From NCBI RefSeq assembly GCF_030296915.1, contig NZ_AP028031.1, forward strand, positions 2,041,501-2,105,500: a DNA stretch of 64,000 bases, read 5' to 3'. This stretch comes from Anaerostipes hadrus ATCC 29173 = JCM 17467 (GTDB lineage Bacteria > Bacillota > Clostridia > Lachnospirales > Lachnospiraceae). Below, piece by piece: positions 1 to 9,178 of the stretch; position 1 is the first letter of the stretch; the number at the start of each line of letters is the position of its first letter. Under the pieces are notes generated by a model. The model was not told where the DNA came from. It searched no databases and worked only from the letters and a program-made list of their open reading frames with translations. Position numbers and translations under genes: made by a program.

Positions 1-152
1 TCATACTCCCGGTGAAAACTTTCAGAATACATGATGATCTCTGCCTTATTGACTTCCTGCCCTACATCATACAGGCGGATCATCATCTCGCTTCCACATG
101 TGACTGCACCTACGGGAGTTCTGTATTTTTCTACTGACGCGTTATGAATCAT
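1..152 (-). CDS. GH13-type alpha-glycosidase, N-terminal fragment (cut by window edge)
   Basis: Only the first ~50 codons are present; the gene runs off the left edge. The protein begins MIHNASVEKYRTPVGAV and continues CGSEMMIRLYDV, which resembles the N-terminal beta-domain of clostridial family GH13 amylopullulanase or neopullulanase-like enzymes (the 'YRxPxGAVxCG' opening). The ATG at 152 follows an in-frame TAA two codons upstream, so this start or a later one must be used; a weak GATGAG lies 8 nt upstream. It starts 27 nt after the glgP stop, so it should be the last visible cistron of the glycogen operon. A hydrolase of alpha-glucans fits that context. The catalytic domain is not visible, so the exact activity is unknown. 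Confidence 0.6.
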   Translation of the reverse strand, partial: MIHNASVEKYRTPVGAVTCGSEMMIRLYDVGQEVNKAEIIMYSESFHREY

Positions 153-179
153 AATTTAATCTCATCTTTTTTGTAACTC

Positions 180-2621
180 TTATTTTACTGGTTTCAGATT
201 CCAGATTTTTTCATTATATTGTTCAATCGTTCGGTCTGATGAAAAATATCCGGATTTTGCTGTATTAACAACTACTTTTTTGATCCATTCATCCTTATGA
301 TCGACATACAAACGATATACTTTTTCATATGTTTCGATATAAGACGGAAAATCTGCAAGTATGTAATATGGATCTGCCTCTCCATATTCCCCAAATAAAA
401 GATTCTGGTAAATCTCTGAATATTTTCTGTTTCCGTATCGTAACAGATTTCCTTCGATCAGACAATTACATACATCACGGATTCCTGGATGATTCTCGAA
501 AATAATCCCTGGATTGTATGTATGGTACATTTTTTTATTGTAATTACCCTCAGCGCTGTCTCCGAAAATAAAGATATTCTCCTGACCTACACGCTCTGCG
601 ATCTCTATATTGGCTCCATCCATAGTGCCGATCGTCAATGCACCATTCATCATAAATTTCATATTTCCTGTTCCAGATGCTTCCATTCCTGCGGTAGAAA
701 TCTGCTCACTGATATCTGCTGCCGGAATCAGCATCTCCGCAACCGATACACAATAATTTTCTACGAAAACCACCTGAATCTTTCCGTCCATATCTGGATC
801 TTTATTCACCATTTCCTGAATGGAATGGATCAGCCTTATGATCTCTTTTGCCCTAGCATATCCCGGTGCTGCTTTCGCCGCAAAAATAAATGTGATCGGT
901 GTTGTAATACATACTGGATCTTTTTTGATCTTCTGATATATATAAATGATATGCAGACATTTTAACAGCTGTCGTTTATACTCATGCAAACGTTTGCAAT
1001 GAACATCAAAAATAGATTCTGGGTTCACTTCGATCCCTTGCTTTTCTTTGATATACTTTGCAAAACGGATCTTATTATTTCGTTTGACCTTCTCATATTT
1101 TTTACAAAATTCTTTGTCATCTTTATATGGAAGGATCTGTTCAAACAGACGGTAATCCTTTAAAATATCCCCTTTCACATACTCTCTTACCAGATGATAT
1201 AGCCCCTGATTGGCCAGTGCTAACCAGCGTCTGTGTGTGATCCCATTTGTGATCGCAAGATATTTTTGTGGAAAGATCTGATAAGATCCTTTAAAAATCC
1301 TCGTTTTTAAAATATCAGCGTGAAGATTTGAAACACCATTGATCCTGCGGCAAAGAGCTACGCATAGGTTTGCCATGCGGATCTCATTGTTTCCGATCAC
1401 TGCCATCTGTGCGATCTTTTCTTCTTCCTTGCTGTAATATACGGAAAGTTTCTGACAGTATTTCTCATTGATCGCGCAAATGATCTGATAGATTCTTGGA
1501 AGCAGTAAACGAAACATATTCTCATCCCAACATTCCATTGCTTCTGTCATGATCGTATGATTCGTATAATGAAATATCTTCTTGACCATACCATATGCCT
1601 CATCCCATCCAAAATCTTCTTCATCCATCAAGATCCTCATAAGTTCTGGCATCGCCAATGCCGGATGTGTCTCATTGATCTGAATGACAACATGTTCTGG
1701 CAAGGAGTTCAGATCATCAAATACTGCTTTATGTCTCTTGATCATCGACTGCATCGTTGCAGATGCCAGAAAATAAAACTGTTTTAAACGCAGCATTTTA
1801 CCCTGCATATGATCATCTGACGGATATAAGACTTTCGAGATTGCTTCTGCAAATGTCTGGTCTGCCATCGCTTTATCATAGATTCCTTCATTAAACGAAT
1901 GAAAATCGAACCGCCGCTTGCTTCTGGCACTCCACAGACGAAGAGTTGCTGGCGTCTTAGTCTTGTATCCAATGATCGGTACATCATATGGGACTGCAAT
2001 GACGGTATTATAATCTTTATGTTCAATCTTTAATCCATTCTCTGTCCAGTTTTCTTGAATCGTTCCATTAAAATGTACTTCCACACTTAATTCCGGGCGC
2101 TCGATCTCCCAAACATTTCCATCTCTTAACCAGTCATCTTCCATCTCAATCTGCGTTCCATCTACAATTTTCTGACGAAACATTCCATATTCATATCGGA
2201 TCCCGCATCCGAGTACTGGAAGTTCCATCGTAGAAAGTGAATCCAAAAAACATGCTGCCAGTCGTCCTAGTCCTCCATTTCCAAGTCCTGCATCATTTTC
2301 TTCATCCGTGATCTTATCAAAATCAAGTCCCATCTCCCAGAATGCTTCCCGATATGCCTCATATAATCCTTGATTGATCAGATTATTAGAAAATGCCCTT
2401 CCCATCAAAAATTCGGCTGACATATAGTAAAGTTTCTTAACTCCTTGCTCTTGTATCCTTTTTCTGCTGTCTGCCCAGGATATCATGATATCATCCCTGA
2501 TACACTCCGCTGCTGCCTTATAGATCTCATCATTTGTTGCCTCACTGATCGTTCTTCCAAGTGCATGAATTAATTTATTCTCAATCCGTTGTCCGATCTT
2601 ATTGCTGTCCATATAGTCCAT
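180..2621 (-). CDS. glgP: Glycogen/maltodextrin phosphorylase
   Basis: This 813-residue GT35 phosphorylase releases glucose-1-phosphate from the non-reducing ends of glycogen or maltodextrin, using PLP. Length is normal for the family. Visible signatures are YYMSAEFLMGR near residue 70, GNGGLGRLAACFLDS near 115, the substrate-loop HYTNHT, and the PLP-lysine segment EASGTGNMKFMMNG followed by GTMDGANIEI. The ATG at 2621 has a strong AAAGGAGG; a second Met three codons later is less well placed. It follows glgA in the operon, separated by ~110 bp that hold a perfect 17-bp hairpin, so its level may be set separately from the synthesis genes. Family identity is very secure; glycogen versus maltodextrin preference is not decided by the sequence. 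Confidence 0.97.
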   Translation of the reverse strand: MDYMDSNKIGQRIENKLIHALGRTISEATNDEIYKAAAECIRDDIMISWADSRKRIQEQGVKKLYYMSAEFLMGRAFSNNLINQGLYEAYREAFWEMGLDFDKITDEENDAGLGNGGLGRLAACFLDSLSTMELPVLGCGIRYEYGMFRQKIVDGTQIEMEDDWLRDGNVWEIERPELSVEVHFNGTIQENWTENGLKIEHKDYNTVIAVPYDVPIIGYKTKTPATLRLWSARSKRRFDFHSFNEGIYDKAMADQTFAEAISKVLYPSDDHMQGKMLRLKQFYFLASATMQSMIKRHKAVFDDLNSLPEHVVIQINETHPALAMPELMRILMDEEDFGWDEAYGMVKKIFHYTNHTIMTEAMECWDENMFRLLLPRIYQIICAINEKYCQKLSVYYSKEEEKIAQMAVIGNNEIRMANLCVALCRRINGVSNLHADILKTRIFKGSYQIFPQKYLAITNGITHRRWLALANQGLYHLVREYVKGDILKDYRLFEQILPYKDDKEFCKKYEKVKRNNKIRFAKYIKEKQGIEVNPESIFDVHCKRLHEYKRQLLKCLHIIYIYQKIKKDPVCITTPITFIFAAKAAPGYARAKEIIRLIHSIQEMVNKDPDMDGKIQVVFVENYCVSVAEMLIPAADISEQISTAGMEASGTGNMKFMMNGALTIGTMDGANIEIAERVGQENIFIFGDSAEGNYNKKMYHTYNPGIIFENHPGIRDVCNCLIEGNLLRYGNRKYSEIYQNLLFGEYGEADPYYILADFPSYIETYEKVYRLYVDHKDEWIKKVVVNTAKSGYFSSDRTIEQYNEKIWNLKPVK

Positions 2622-2688
2622 TGTGATCTAAGCCTCCTTTCTAGTCTTTATCTTTGACCTGTAAATTTATCTCATTTTTTGTCTTTAT

Positions 2689-2725
2689 GAAGAATGGGCA
2701 TCTTAAAATAAGATGCCCATTCTTC
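2689..2725. repeat. Perfect 17-bp hairpin between glgA and glgP
   Basis: The arms at 2689-2705 and 2709-2725 are exact reverse complements with a 3-nt loop. In the direction of the operon (minus) the stem is not followed by a T-run, so it does not look like a normal intrinsic terminator; on the plus strand it is followed by a short TTTT. It could be a processing or stabilising structure that separates the glgA and glgP parts of the mRNA. Confidence 0.75.
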
Positions 2726-2733
2726 TTTTGAAT

Positions 2734-4179
2734 TTATAATACACTATTATACATATCAAGATAAATCTTTGCAGATTTTGCAAAACTGTTATCGGATTCC
2801 ATCGCTCTTTGGATCAATCCATGTTTTCTCTTTGGACTCTGCAATGTCTGTAATGCATAACGGATTGCTCCCAGCATCTCATGTGCATTGTAGTTTGCAA
2901 ATGAGAATCCATTTCCTGTGTCCTCGTATTCATTGTAACTTTGTACTGTATCACGAAGTCCACCTGTCTCACGTACGATTGGAAGTGTTCCATAACGAAG
3001 TGCGATCATCTGAGAGATTCCACATGGTTCAAATTTGGATGGCATTAAGAAGAGATCACTTCCTGCATAAATCTGGTGTGCAACTGCATTATCATATGCG
3101 ATATATGAGCATACTCTTCCTTTGTATTTTTCTTCCATGTAACGGAAAAATTCCTCATATTCATAATCACCCGTTCCGAGAATGACAAATGCGACATTCT
3201 CTGTACACATGATCTCATCCAACATGTATTTCACAAGATCCAGACCTTTCTGCTCTGTTAATCTTGTAACCATACCGATGATCGGAACTCCTGGTGTGAT
3301 CGATAATCCAAGAGCCTTGATCAGTTCCTGTTTATCTTTCTTCTTTCCAGAAAGATCATCTTTGTTAAAATGATATGGAATCAATGGATCTGTCTCTGGA
3401 TTAAATTCTTCCTGATTCATTCCATTTAAGATTCCCCATGTATCTCCTGCTCTCGCATTTAAGATACCTTCCTGACGGTATGCAAATGCTGGATCACGAA
3501 TCTCCTGTGCATAAGTTGGACTTACTGTGCTTAAACGATCTGCAAACACAAGTGCTGCTTTCATGAAACTTGCACATTCATAGTTATGCATAAATTCTGG
3601 TGTGTCATACTTTGGATCGATTCCTAACCAATGTTCAAACTGATCGAAACCAAATTCTCCTTGATACATCATATTATGGATCGTAAAGATCGTCTTTGCA
3701 TGTCCAATATCCCAATGTCCGTACTGTGTGCGGAGTAAGATAGGGATCAGACCTGTCTGCCAGTCATTGCAATGGATGACGTCTGGAATAAATCCAATAC
3801 GGCTTGCTGCTTCGATCACTGCACGGCAGAAGAACGCATACTGCTCTCCTTCTGCAAGTCCACCACGATATACCGCATCACCAAAAAATCCTTCATTATC
3901 GATCAGATAATATGTAACTTCATTATAAACCAGTTCTTCTACACCTACATATGTTTCCCCACCACTAAAATTGATGTTGAAATCTGCCAGATGTCTTGTC
4001 TGTGCGCCATATTTCCCTTTCATCTGACTATGAAACGGCATGATCACACGGGCATCCGCACCGATCTGATTCAATTCCTTTGGAAGGGTTCCCATAACAT
4101 CCGCTAGCCCTCCAAGCTTCACAAATGGTGCACACTCTGCCCCTGCAAGCAGCACTTTCAGTGAATTGTTATTACTCAT
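2734..4179 (-). CDS. glgA: Glycogen synthase (ADP-glucose, GT5)
   Basis: Transfers glucose from ADP-glucose to growing alpha-1,4-glucan. With the start placed at 4179 the protein is 481 residues, as usual for bacterial GlgA. It opens with a Rossmann strand and the ADP-glucose binding KLGGLADV motif at residues 21-28, has HNMMYQGEF and the second-domain PSKFEPCGISQMIALRYGT motif with TGGL nearby. The longest frame begins 20 codons earlier, inside glgD, but only the ATG at 4179 has an AAAGGAG at a sensible distance and gives the standard N-terminus. The start overlaps the end of glgD by 8 nt (ATGAGTAA), which suggests translational coupling. Confidence 0.96.
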   Translation of the reverse strand: MSNNNSLKVLLAGAECAPFVKLGGLADVMGTLPKELNQIGADARVIMPFHSQMKGKYGAQTRHLADFNINFSGGETYVGVEELVYNEVTYYLIDNEGFFGDAVYRGGLAEGEQYAFFCRAVIEAASRIGFIPDVIHCNDWQTGLIPILLRTQYGHWDIGHAKTIFTIHNMMYQGEFGFDQFEHWLGIDPKYDTPEFMHNYECASFMKAALVFADRLSTVSPTYAQEIRDPAFAYRQEGILNARAGDTWGILNGMNQEEFNPETDPLIPYHFNKDDLSGKKKDKQELIKALGLSITPGVPIIGMVTRLTEQKGLDLVKYMLDEIMCTENVAFVILGTGDYEYEEFFRYMEEKYKGRVCSYIAYDNAVAHQIYAGSDLFLMPSKFEPCGISQMIALRYGTLPIVRETGGLRDTVQSYNEYEDTGNGFSFANYNAHEMLGAIRYALQTLQSPKRKHGLIQRAMESDNSFAKSAKIYLDMYNSVL

Positions 4180-5305
4180 TAACACTTGCTCCTTTCGGAA
4201 TAAATACTGGATGGTTTGATGATCCTGATAAGTGTGCATTTGAATAAACTTTTACGTGTCGGTCTAAAATTGTATGGTTGATCTCTGCCTGTGGTGCGAT
4301 AAATCCTTCTGCCATAACAACAGAATTCTTGATCACAGCTCCCTCTGCAATCTGTGATCCACGGAAGATGACAGAGTTTTCAACTTCACCATCAATCTCA
4401 CATCCACTACTGATCAGGCTGTTGCTGACTTTCGCATTTGGTCCGTATTTTGCTGGTGCTCCATCGGCAGATTTTGTGTAAATTCTTCTATTACCCAAGA
4501 ATAATTCTTTGTAAACATCTGGTTTTAACATATCCATATTTACATTGTAATATGCTTCTAAAGATGTAATACATCCTACATATCCTTTATATTCATATCC
4601 CTGAATTACAAGACGATCGAAGTTTGGAACGATAACATCAAAGAAAAAGTGTTTCTTATTATGTGCGATCGCTGTCTCAATAAAATCGATCAATAATGTT
4701 GTCTTCATGATATAAGCATCCATGCTCTTCTTATTTGAACGATGTTTTCCTTCAGAATAGCACATATCAAGAACTTTATCGTCTTCATCTGTTTTTAAAT
4801 AAACACCATCATAATCGCAGTTTGTTGAATCATCACTGTTATCAAAATACATCAGTGTGATATCTGCTCCTGATTTGATATGTTTATCTAACATATCCTG
4901 AAAATCTGCATTACAGATCACATAAGAACGTCCTAATAATACATATTTTTCTTTTGCTTTCTTTAAAAATCCAAGTGTTCCACGAAGTCCATCCATAACA
5001 CTTGCGTATTCTCCGGATGGAGATGCATCATTAATATATGGTGGGAAGATATATAATCCTCCACGTTTTTTGTTTAATCCCCAGTCTTTTCCTGAATTCA
5101 CATGGCTCAACAGTGAATCGTAATTTCTTCTTGTTAATAATCCTACATTCTTAATCCCTGCATTTACCATGTTACTTAACATAAAGTCAACTGTACGATA
5201 ACGTCCACCAACCGGAAGTGCTGATAAACTTCTGGAGCGTACAAGGTCTTTTAATTTTCTATTTTCTTCTCCTGCATTGATAATACCTAACATCTGTTTA
5301 TCCAT
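4172..5305 (-). CDS. glgD: GlgD, non-catalytic subunit of glucose-1-phosphate adenylyltransferase
   Basis: 377-residue paralogue of GlgC with a nucleotidyltransferase fold followed by a C-terminal left-handed beta-helix. In Firmicutes, GlgD pairs with GlgC and raises its activity. The catalytic phosphate-binding signature of GlgC (LAGGQGSRL) is replaced by INAGEENRKLKDL, while GGRYRTVDFMLSN is retained, as expected for a regulatory subunit that does not itself catalyse. AGGAGG precedes the ATG at 5305. It sits 13 nt after glgC and overlaps glgA by 8 nt, so the three are made together. Confidence 0.95.
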   Translation of the reverse strand: MDKQMLGIINAGEENRKLKDLVRSRSLSALPVGGRYRTVDFMLSNMVNAGIKNVGLLTRRNYDSLLSHVNSGKDWGLNKKRGGLYIFPPYINDASPSGEYASVMDGLRGTLGFLKKAKEKYVLLGRSYVICNADFQDMLDKHIKSGADITLMYFDNSDDSTNCDYDGVYLKTDEDDKVLDMCYSEGKHRSNKKSMDAYIMKTTLLIDFIETAIAHNKKHFFFDVIVPNFDRLVIQGYEYKGYVGCITSLEAYYNVNMDMLKPDVYKELFLGNRRIYTKSADGAPAKYGPNAKVSNSLISSGCEIDGEVENSVIFRGSQIAEGAVIKNSVVMAEGFIAPQAEINHTILDRHVKVYSNAHLSGSSNHPVFIPKGASVNE

Positions 5306-5318
5306 ATCTTCAATCCTC

Positions 5319-6503
5319 CTAGTGTAAGATGGTATCTGGGTAGATCATTGCTCCGTCTTCAACAGTCGCATTCTCTAATGCAACACAATGATATCCGATT
5401 ACAGTTACATTATTTCCTTCTCCAACCTTGCATCCCTGCTCGATGACTACTTCTTCATCGATCAGTGCTTTGTCGATCTGACAGTCTGTTCTTACAACAG
5501 TATCTTTCATGATCACACTGTTCTTAACTACACTGCCTTTTCCGATCTTAACACCAGAATGGATGACACAGTTCTCTACTTCACCTTCAATAACACATCC
5601 ATCGGCAAGAATAGAATTCTTAACAGATGCACCTGGTGCTATATAATGAGGAGGTAATGAGAAGTTTCTTGTGTAGATTCTCATCTTATCATCATTTAAG
5701 TCAATCTGAGGATTTTCATCCAGAAGTTCCATATTAGCTTCCCATAAACTGTCGATCGTTCCTACATCTCTCCAGTATCCATCAAATGAGTAAGCATACA
5801 TCTTTCTTCCATCTTCTAACATTCTTGGAATAATGTTCTTACCAAAATCGTGTTCTGACTCTGGATCATTTCCATCATCGATCAGATACTGACGGATCAG
5901 TTTCCATTTAAAGATATAGATACCCATAGAAGCTTTTGTACTCTTTGGTTCTGCTGGTTTTTCTTCGAATTCATAAATACGTTCATCTTCATCTGTATTC
6001 ATGATTCCAAAACGTTTTGCTTCTTCATAAGTTACATTCAGAACTGAGATCGTACAATCTGCACCTTTCTCTTTATGATACTGAAGCATCTTGTCATAAT
6101 CCATGGTACAGATCTGGTCACCAGATAATACAATGATATGATCTGGATCAAAATTATCAATGAAATTGATGTTCTGATAAATCGCATCTGCCGTTCCACG
6201 GTACCAGTTACCTGTTTCTCCCTTCATATATGGAGGTAAAACATAAGCACCTCCGTTTAAGCTGTCAAGATCCCAGAATCCTCCAGTACCAATATATGCA
6301 TTTAACTCCAGTGGTTCATACTGTGTTAAAACTCCGACTGTGTCAATTCCTGAGTTTGTACAGTTTGACAGTGGGAAGTCAATGATCTTATATTTTCCAC
6401 CATAGGATACGGCTGGTTTTGCTTTCTTCTGAGTTAATGCGAACAATCTGCTTCCTTGTCCCCCTGCAAGCAGCATCGCAACGATTTCTTTTTTGTTAAT
6501 CAT
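5319..6503 (-). CDS. glgC: Glucose-1-phosphate adenylyltransferase, catalytic subunit
   Basis: Makes ADP-glucose from glucose-1-phosphate and ATP, the committed step of bacterial glycogen synthesis. The 394-residue protein has [20 protein letters not shown] at the N-terminus (triphosphate loop and activator-site lysines), [21 protein letters not shown], and a C-terminal hexapeptide-repeat beta-helix. The metal/catalytic segment reads [11 protein letters not shown], where many homologues have GDHIYKMDY; the Asp is kept, so this looks like natural variation. AAAGGAGG lies ahead of the ATG at 6503. It is the second gene of the operon, 16 nt after glgB. Confidence 0.96.
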   Translation of the reverse strand: MINKKEIVAMLLAGGQGSRLFALTQKKAKPAVSYGGKYKIIDFPLSNCTNSGIDTVGVLTQYEPLELNAYIGTGGFWDLDSLNGGAYVLPPYMKGETGNWYRGTADAIYQNINFIDNFDPDHIIVLSGDQICTMDYDKMLQYHKEKGADCTISVLNVTYEEAKRFGIMNTDEDERIYEFEEKPAEPKSTKASMGIYIFKWKLIRQYLIDDGNDPESEHDFGKNIIPRMLEDGRKMYAYSFDGYWRDVGTIDSLWEANMELLDENPQIDLNDDKMRIYTRNFSLPPHYIAPGASVKNSILADGCVIEGEVENCVIHSGVKIGKGSVVKNSVIMKDTVVRTDCQIDKALIDEEVVIEQGCKVGEGNNVTVIGYHCVALENATVEDGAMIYPDTILH

Positions 6504-6519
6504 AGCTCTTTGTCCTCCT

Positions 6520-8754
6520 TTATTTTACACCTTGATCATTATTCTTTTTTGTTCTTCTTGTCTTGCTTGTTCTTTTTTTTGGCTGTTCCTCTTCTTTCTC
6601 TGTTGTTTGCTTTGTTACCTTTATATCTTCTTTTTTTGGAGTGTCTTTCTTAGTCTCCGGCGCCTCTTCTTTTGTTACTTTCTTTGTAACTTCCAGCTTT
6701 TTCTCTACTGTTTTCTTCACAGCTTCTGTTTTCTTCTCCTGTGCTGCCTTCTTTGCTGGCTCTGCTTTCTTTGCAGTGGCTTTCTTTGCCGGCTCTGCCT
6801 TCTTTGCTGCACTCTTTCGTGGTTTTGTCTCCACTTCCTCGATCTTATAGTAAACAACACTTAGTGGTTTTAAGGAAATTTCTGCTGCCTGTTGGTAAAC
6901 AGCTTTCTTTCCTTCAGATGGTACTTTCACCTTCTTCGTTGAAACTTTAGATTCGGAAACATCTCCATCTCCACCAAAATCAAGCTCACTGCTGTCTAAG
7001 ATCTTCGTAAGTTTTGATTTCTTTGGTAATGGAACCTTGTATTTATCCCATTCCATCGGTGTAAAATTGCAGACACAAAGAATCTGTTGTTGTTTTCTTC
7101 CTCTGCCCTTCTTATTCTTTCGTATAAATGCTACAACACTGTGGTCTGCATCACGTTGCAAGCACCATTCAAATCCTGCTGGATCCTGATCTAATTCATA
7201 TAATGCCGGTTCAGATTTGTAAATCTCATTTAGTTTAGCTACATATTTGTGGAAAGAATCATGCATCTCATACTGATCGATCAAGAACCAGTCAAGCTGT
7301 TCTTTGTCTCTCCATTCTACAAATTGGGCGAATTCTCCACCCATAAATAATAATTTCTTTCCTGGATGTGCCATGGTAAATCCATATAATGTTCGCAGTG
7401 AAGCAAACTTCTCATCATATGCACCATACATCTTATTGATCATAGAACCTTTGCCATGAACAACCTCATCATGTGAATATGGAAGAATGTAATTCTCACT
7501 GTAAGCATAATCCATAGAGAAAATGATCGCTCCATGATTATCCTTACGATACAATGGATCAAGTTCCATATAGTAAAGAGTATCATGCATATATCCCATA
7601 TTCCACTTGTAAACAAATCCTAGTCCTTCCGGATCATCAACATCACTTGTTACCTTTGGATATGCTGTTGATTCTTCTGCGATCGTCAAGAATCCCTCAT
7701 GTGTTGTACGAAGTGCTTCGTTTAGATTGCGAAGGAAATCAACTGCTTCATAGTTGATATTGGTTCCATCTTCATTCGGCACATATTCTCCTTCCTGTTT
7801 CCCAAAGTCAAGATATAGCATTGCAGATACAGCATCAATACGAATTCCATCGATATGATAAATATCTGCAAAGAACATCGCACTTGAGATCAAGAAGCTC
7901 TGTACTTCTGGTTTCCCATAGTTAAATAATAAAGTTCCCCAGTCAGGCTGGCTTCCCTTCCTTGGATCCTCATGATCATAAATATGCGTTCCATCAAACA
8001 TTGCCAGTCCATGTTCATCTCTTGGAAAATGTGCTGGGACCCAGTCAAGGATGACACTGATCCCTGCTTTATGTAACTCATTGATCATATAATTGAAATC
8101 TTCTGGTGTTCCATATCTTGATGTTACACCGTAATATCCTGTTACCTGATATCCCCAAGAAAGATCATATGGATATTCTGTGATCGGCATCAGTTCAACA
8201 TGTGTATATCCCATCTCTCCAAGATAAGGAATCAGCATGTCCGCAATCTCACGATAATTATAAAATTCTCTCTCTTCTTCCTGCGGCATTCTCCATGTTC
8301 CAAGATGCAGCTCATAGATAGACATTGGCTGATCTAATGCCTGGCGTTTCTTCCTCTGATTGATAAAACGTTTATCAGACCATTTAAAATCATCGAAATC
8401 CCAGACTTTCGAAGCTGTATCTGGTCTGCATTCTGCATAAAATGCAAAAGGATCACTCTTATATCTGCAGATTCCATCATAGCCTTCTACATGATATTTA
8501 TACAGATCACCTTTCTTCAGTCCTTCAATCTCGATCGTATAGATCCCGTCTTTGTCACCTTTCATCGGATGCGCAAGAGGATTCCAGAAATTGAAATCAC
8601 CTACGACACTGACTGACTTTGCATTTGGAGCCCAAACAGTAAATCTGTGAGTCTTTGTCTTCTTCTGATAATGGCATCCAAATGTCAGGTATGCCTGCCT
8701 TGCCTTTCCCGTCTGAAACAAATACAAATCCTCACGATTGATAGTTTCATTCAT
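6520..8754 (-). CDS. glgB: 1,4-alpha-glucan branching enzyme with a lysine/alanine-rich C-terminal tail
   Basis: Introduces alpha-1,6 branches into glycogen. The start at 8754 (AAGGAGGAGT upstream) gives 744 residues; the frame is open 19 codons further but without a ribosome site. Order: CBM48-type N-domain (about 30-115), GH13 barrel (about 145-530) with nucleophile Asp307 in GIRIDAVS, acid/base Glu360 in AEEST and Asp429 in [10 protein letters not shown], then a C-terminal beta-domain ending near residue 640. Residues ~641-744 are unusual: about 100 low-complexity residues rich in Lys, Ala, Glu, Thr and Pro, including a duplicated KKAEPAKKA unit, similar in composition to histone H1 tails. 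First gene of the operon. Core function is certain; the tail's role is unknown. Confidence 0.96.
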   Translation of the reverse strand: MNETINREDLYLFQTGKARQAYLTFGCHYQKKTKTHRFTVWAPNAKSVSVVGDFNFWNPLAHPMKGDKDGIYTIEIEGLKKGDLYKYHVEGYDGICRYKSDPFAFYAECRPDTASKVWDFDDFKWSDKRFINQRKKRQALDQPMSIYELHLGTWRMPQEEEREFYNYREIADMLIPYLGEMGYTHVELMPITEYPYDLSWGYQVTGYYGVTSRYGTPEDFNYMINELHKAGISVILDWVPAHFPRDEHGLAMFDGTHIYDHEDPRKGSQPDWGTLLFNYGKPEVQSFLISSAMFFADIYHIDGIRIDAVSAMLYLDFGKQEGEYVPNEDGTNINYEAVDFLRNLNEALRTTHEGFLTIAEESTAYPKVTSDVDDPEGLGFVYKWNMGYMHDTLYYMELDPLYRKDNHGAIIFSMDYAYSENYILPYSHDEVVHGKGSMINKMYGAYDEKFASLRTLYGFTMAHPGKKLLFMGGEFAQFVEWRDKEQLDWFLIDQYEMHDSFHKYVAKLNEIYKSEPALYELDQDPAGFEWCLQRDADHSVVAFIRKNKKGRGRKQQQILCVCNFTPMEWDKYKVPLPKKSKLTKILDSSELDFGGDGDVSESKVSTKKVKVPSEGKKAVYQQAAEISLKPLSVVYYKIEEVETKPRKSAAKKAEPAKKATAKKAEPAKKAAQEKKTEAVKKTVEKKLEVTKKVTKEEAPETKKDTPKKEDIKVTKQTTEKEEEQPKKRTSKTRRTKKNNDQGVK

Positions 8755-9089
8755 AGTATAACTCCTCCTTAAAACTTCAAAACAAAGAATTCTTGTGATT
8801 GAATCCCACACTTACAGAAAATCTTATCTTATAAGACTTCTTTGTGAAACTAAAAAGTCTAATAAAATAAAAAAGCGTAAACAACCACGAACAATCTTCT
8901 TGCAAATGGCTTATTTACGCTTTTATAGTCATATCTTTAATTTCTATAGGTATAATAAAAATGTGACACGTTGTCATCTTACAAGATATTTTCATATTCA
9001 AAGAACAATGTACTGTAAATATCTTTCGTTTCTAGTCCACTTTCTGGTTGTTTATCTGCTGTTCAAAAAGTGTTTGTTTCACTAACTTT
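8755..9089 (-). promoter_or_regulatory. Long structured 5' leader of the glycogen operon
   Basis: From the predicted start site (~9083) to glgB there are ~330 nt with no convincing gene. Going downstream it holds a 13-bp inverted repeat TGACACGTTGTCA at about 8963-8975, a 26-codon open frame (8995 to 8915, MKISCKMTTCHIF...) with no clear ribosome site, the terminator-like stem at 8871-8924, and a smaller stem (AGACTT/AAGTCT) at about 8833-8859. The small frame's stop codon lies inside the 5' arm of the terminator-like stem. The arrangement resembles attenuation, but this is inference. Confidence 0.45.
8871..8924 (-). terminator. Terminator-like hairpin upstream of glgB
   Basis: On the minus strand an 11-bp stem (AAAAGCGTAAA / TTTACGCTTTT, 8914-8924 with 8871-8881) closes a ~32-nt loop that can extend by AGCCA/TGGTT pairing. 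It is followed by TTATTTTATT. It may terminate read-through from the threonine dehydratase gene, or act as an attenuator of the glg operon, since the predicted glg promoter lies upstream of it. Confidence 0.65.
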
Positions 9090-9118
9090 ATTATACCAAA
9101 TCTTTTCATATATTTCAA
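9090..9118 (-). promoter_or_regulatory. Sigma-70-type promoter of the glycogen operon
   Basis: On the minus strand TTGAAA (9113-9118), a 17-bp spacer and TATAAT (9090-9095) form a near-consensus promoter pointing at glgB. It lies between the end of the threonine dehydratase gene and the glg leader. Confidence 0.75.
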
Positions 9119-9178
9119 CAAATTGTACAACATTTAATGCACTATTTATATCCATATTGTGAAATTCATCCAAGCAAT

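Noticed and set aside
5319..6503. GlgC inactive because of GDQIC in place of GDHIY
   Set aside because: The essential Asp and the phosphate loop are intact; the change looks like tolerated variation.
6493..6950. Several plus-strand open frames antisense to the glgB tail
   Set aside because: They are hydrophobic low-complexity translations (Phe/Leu/Ser runs) of the Lys/Ala-rich coding repeat read backwards; no ribosome site and no plausible protein.
8795..9085. Plus-strand 96-codon frame in the glg leader
   Set aside because: No ribosome site, odd composition, and it lies opposite a promoter and terminator-like stem; better explained as non-coding leader.
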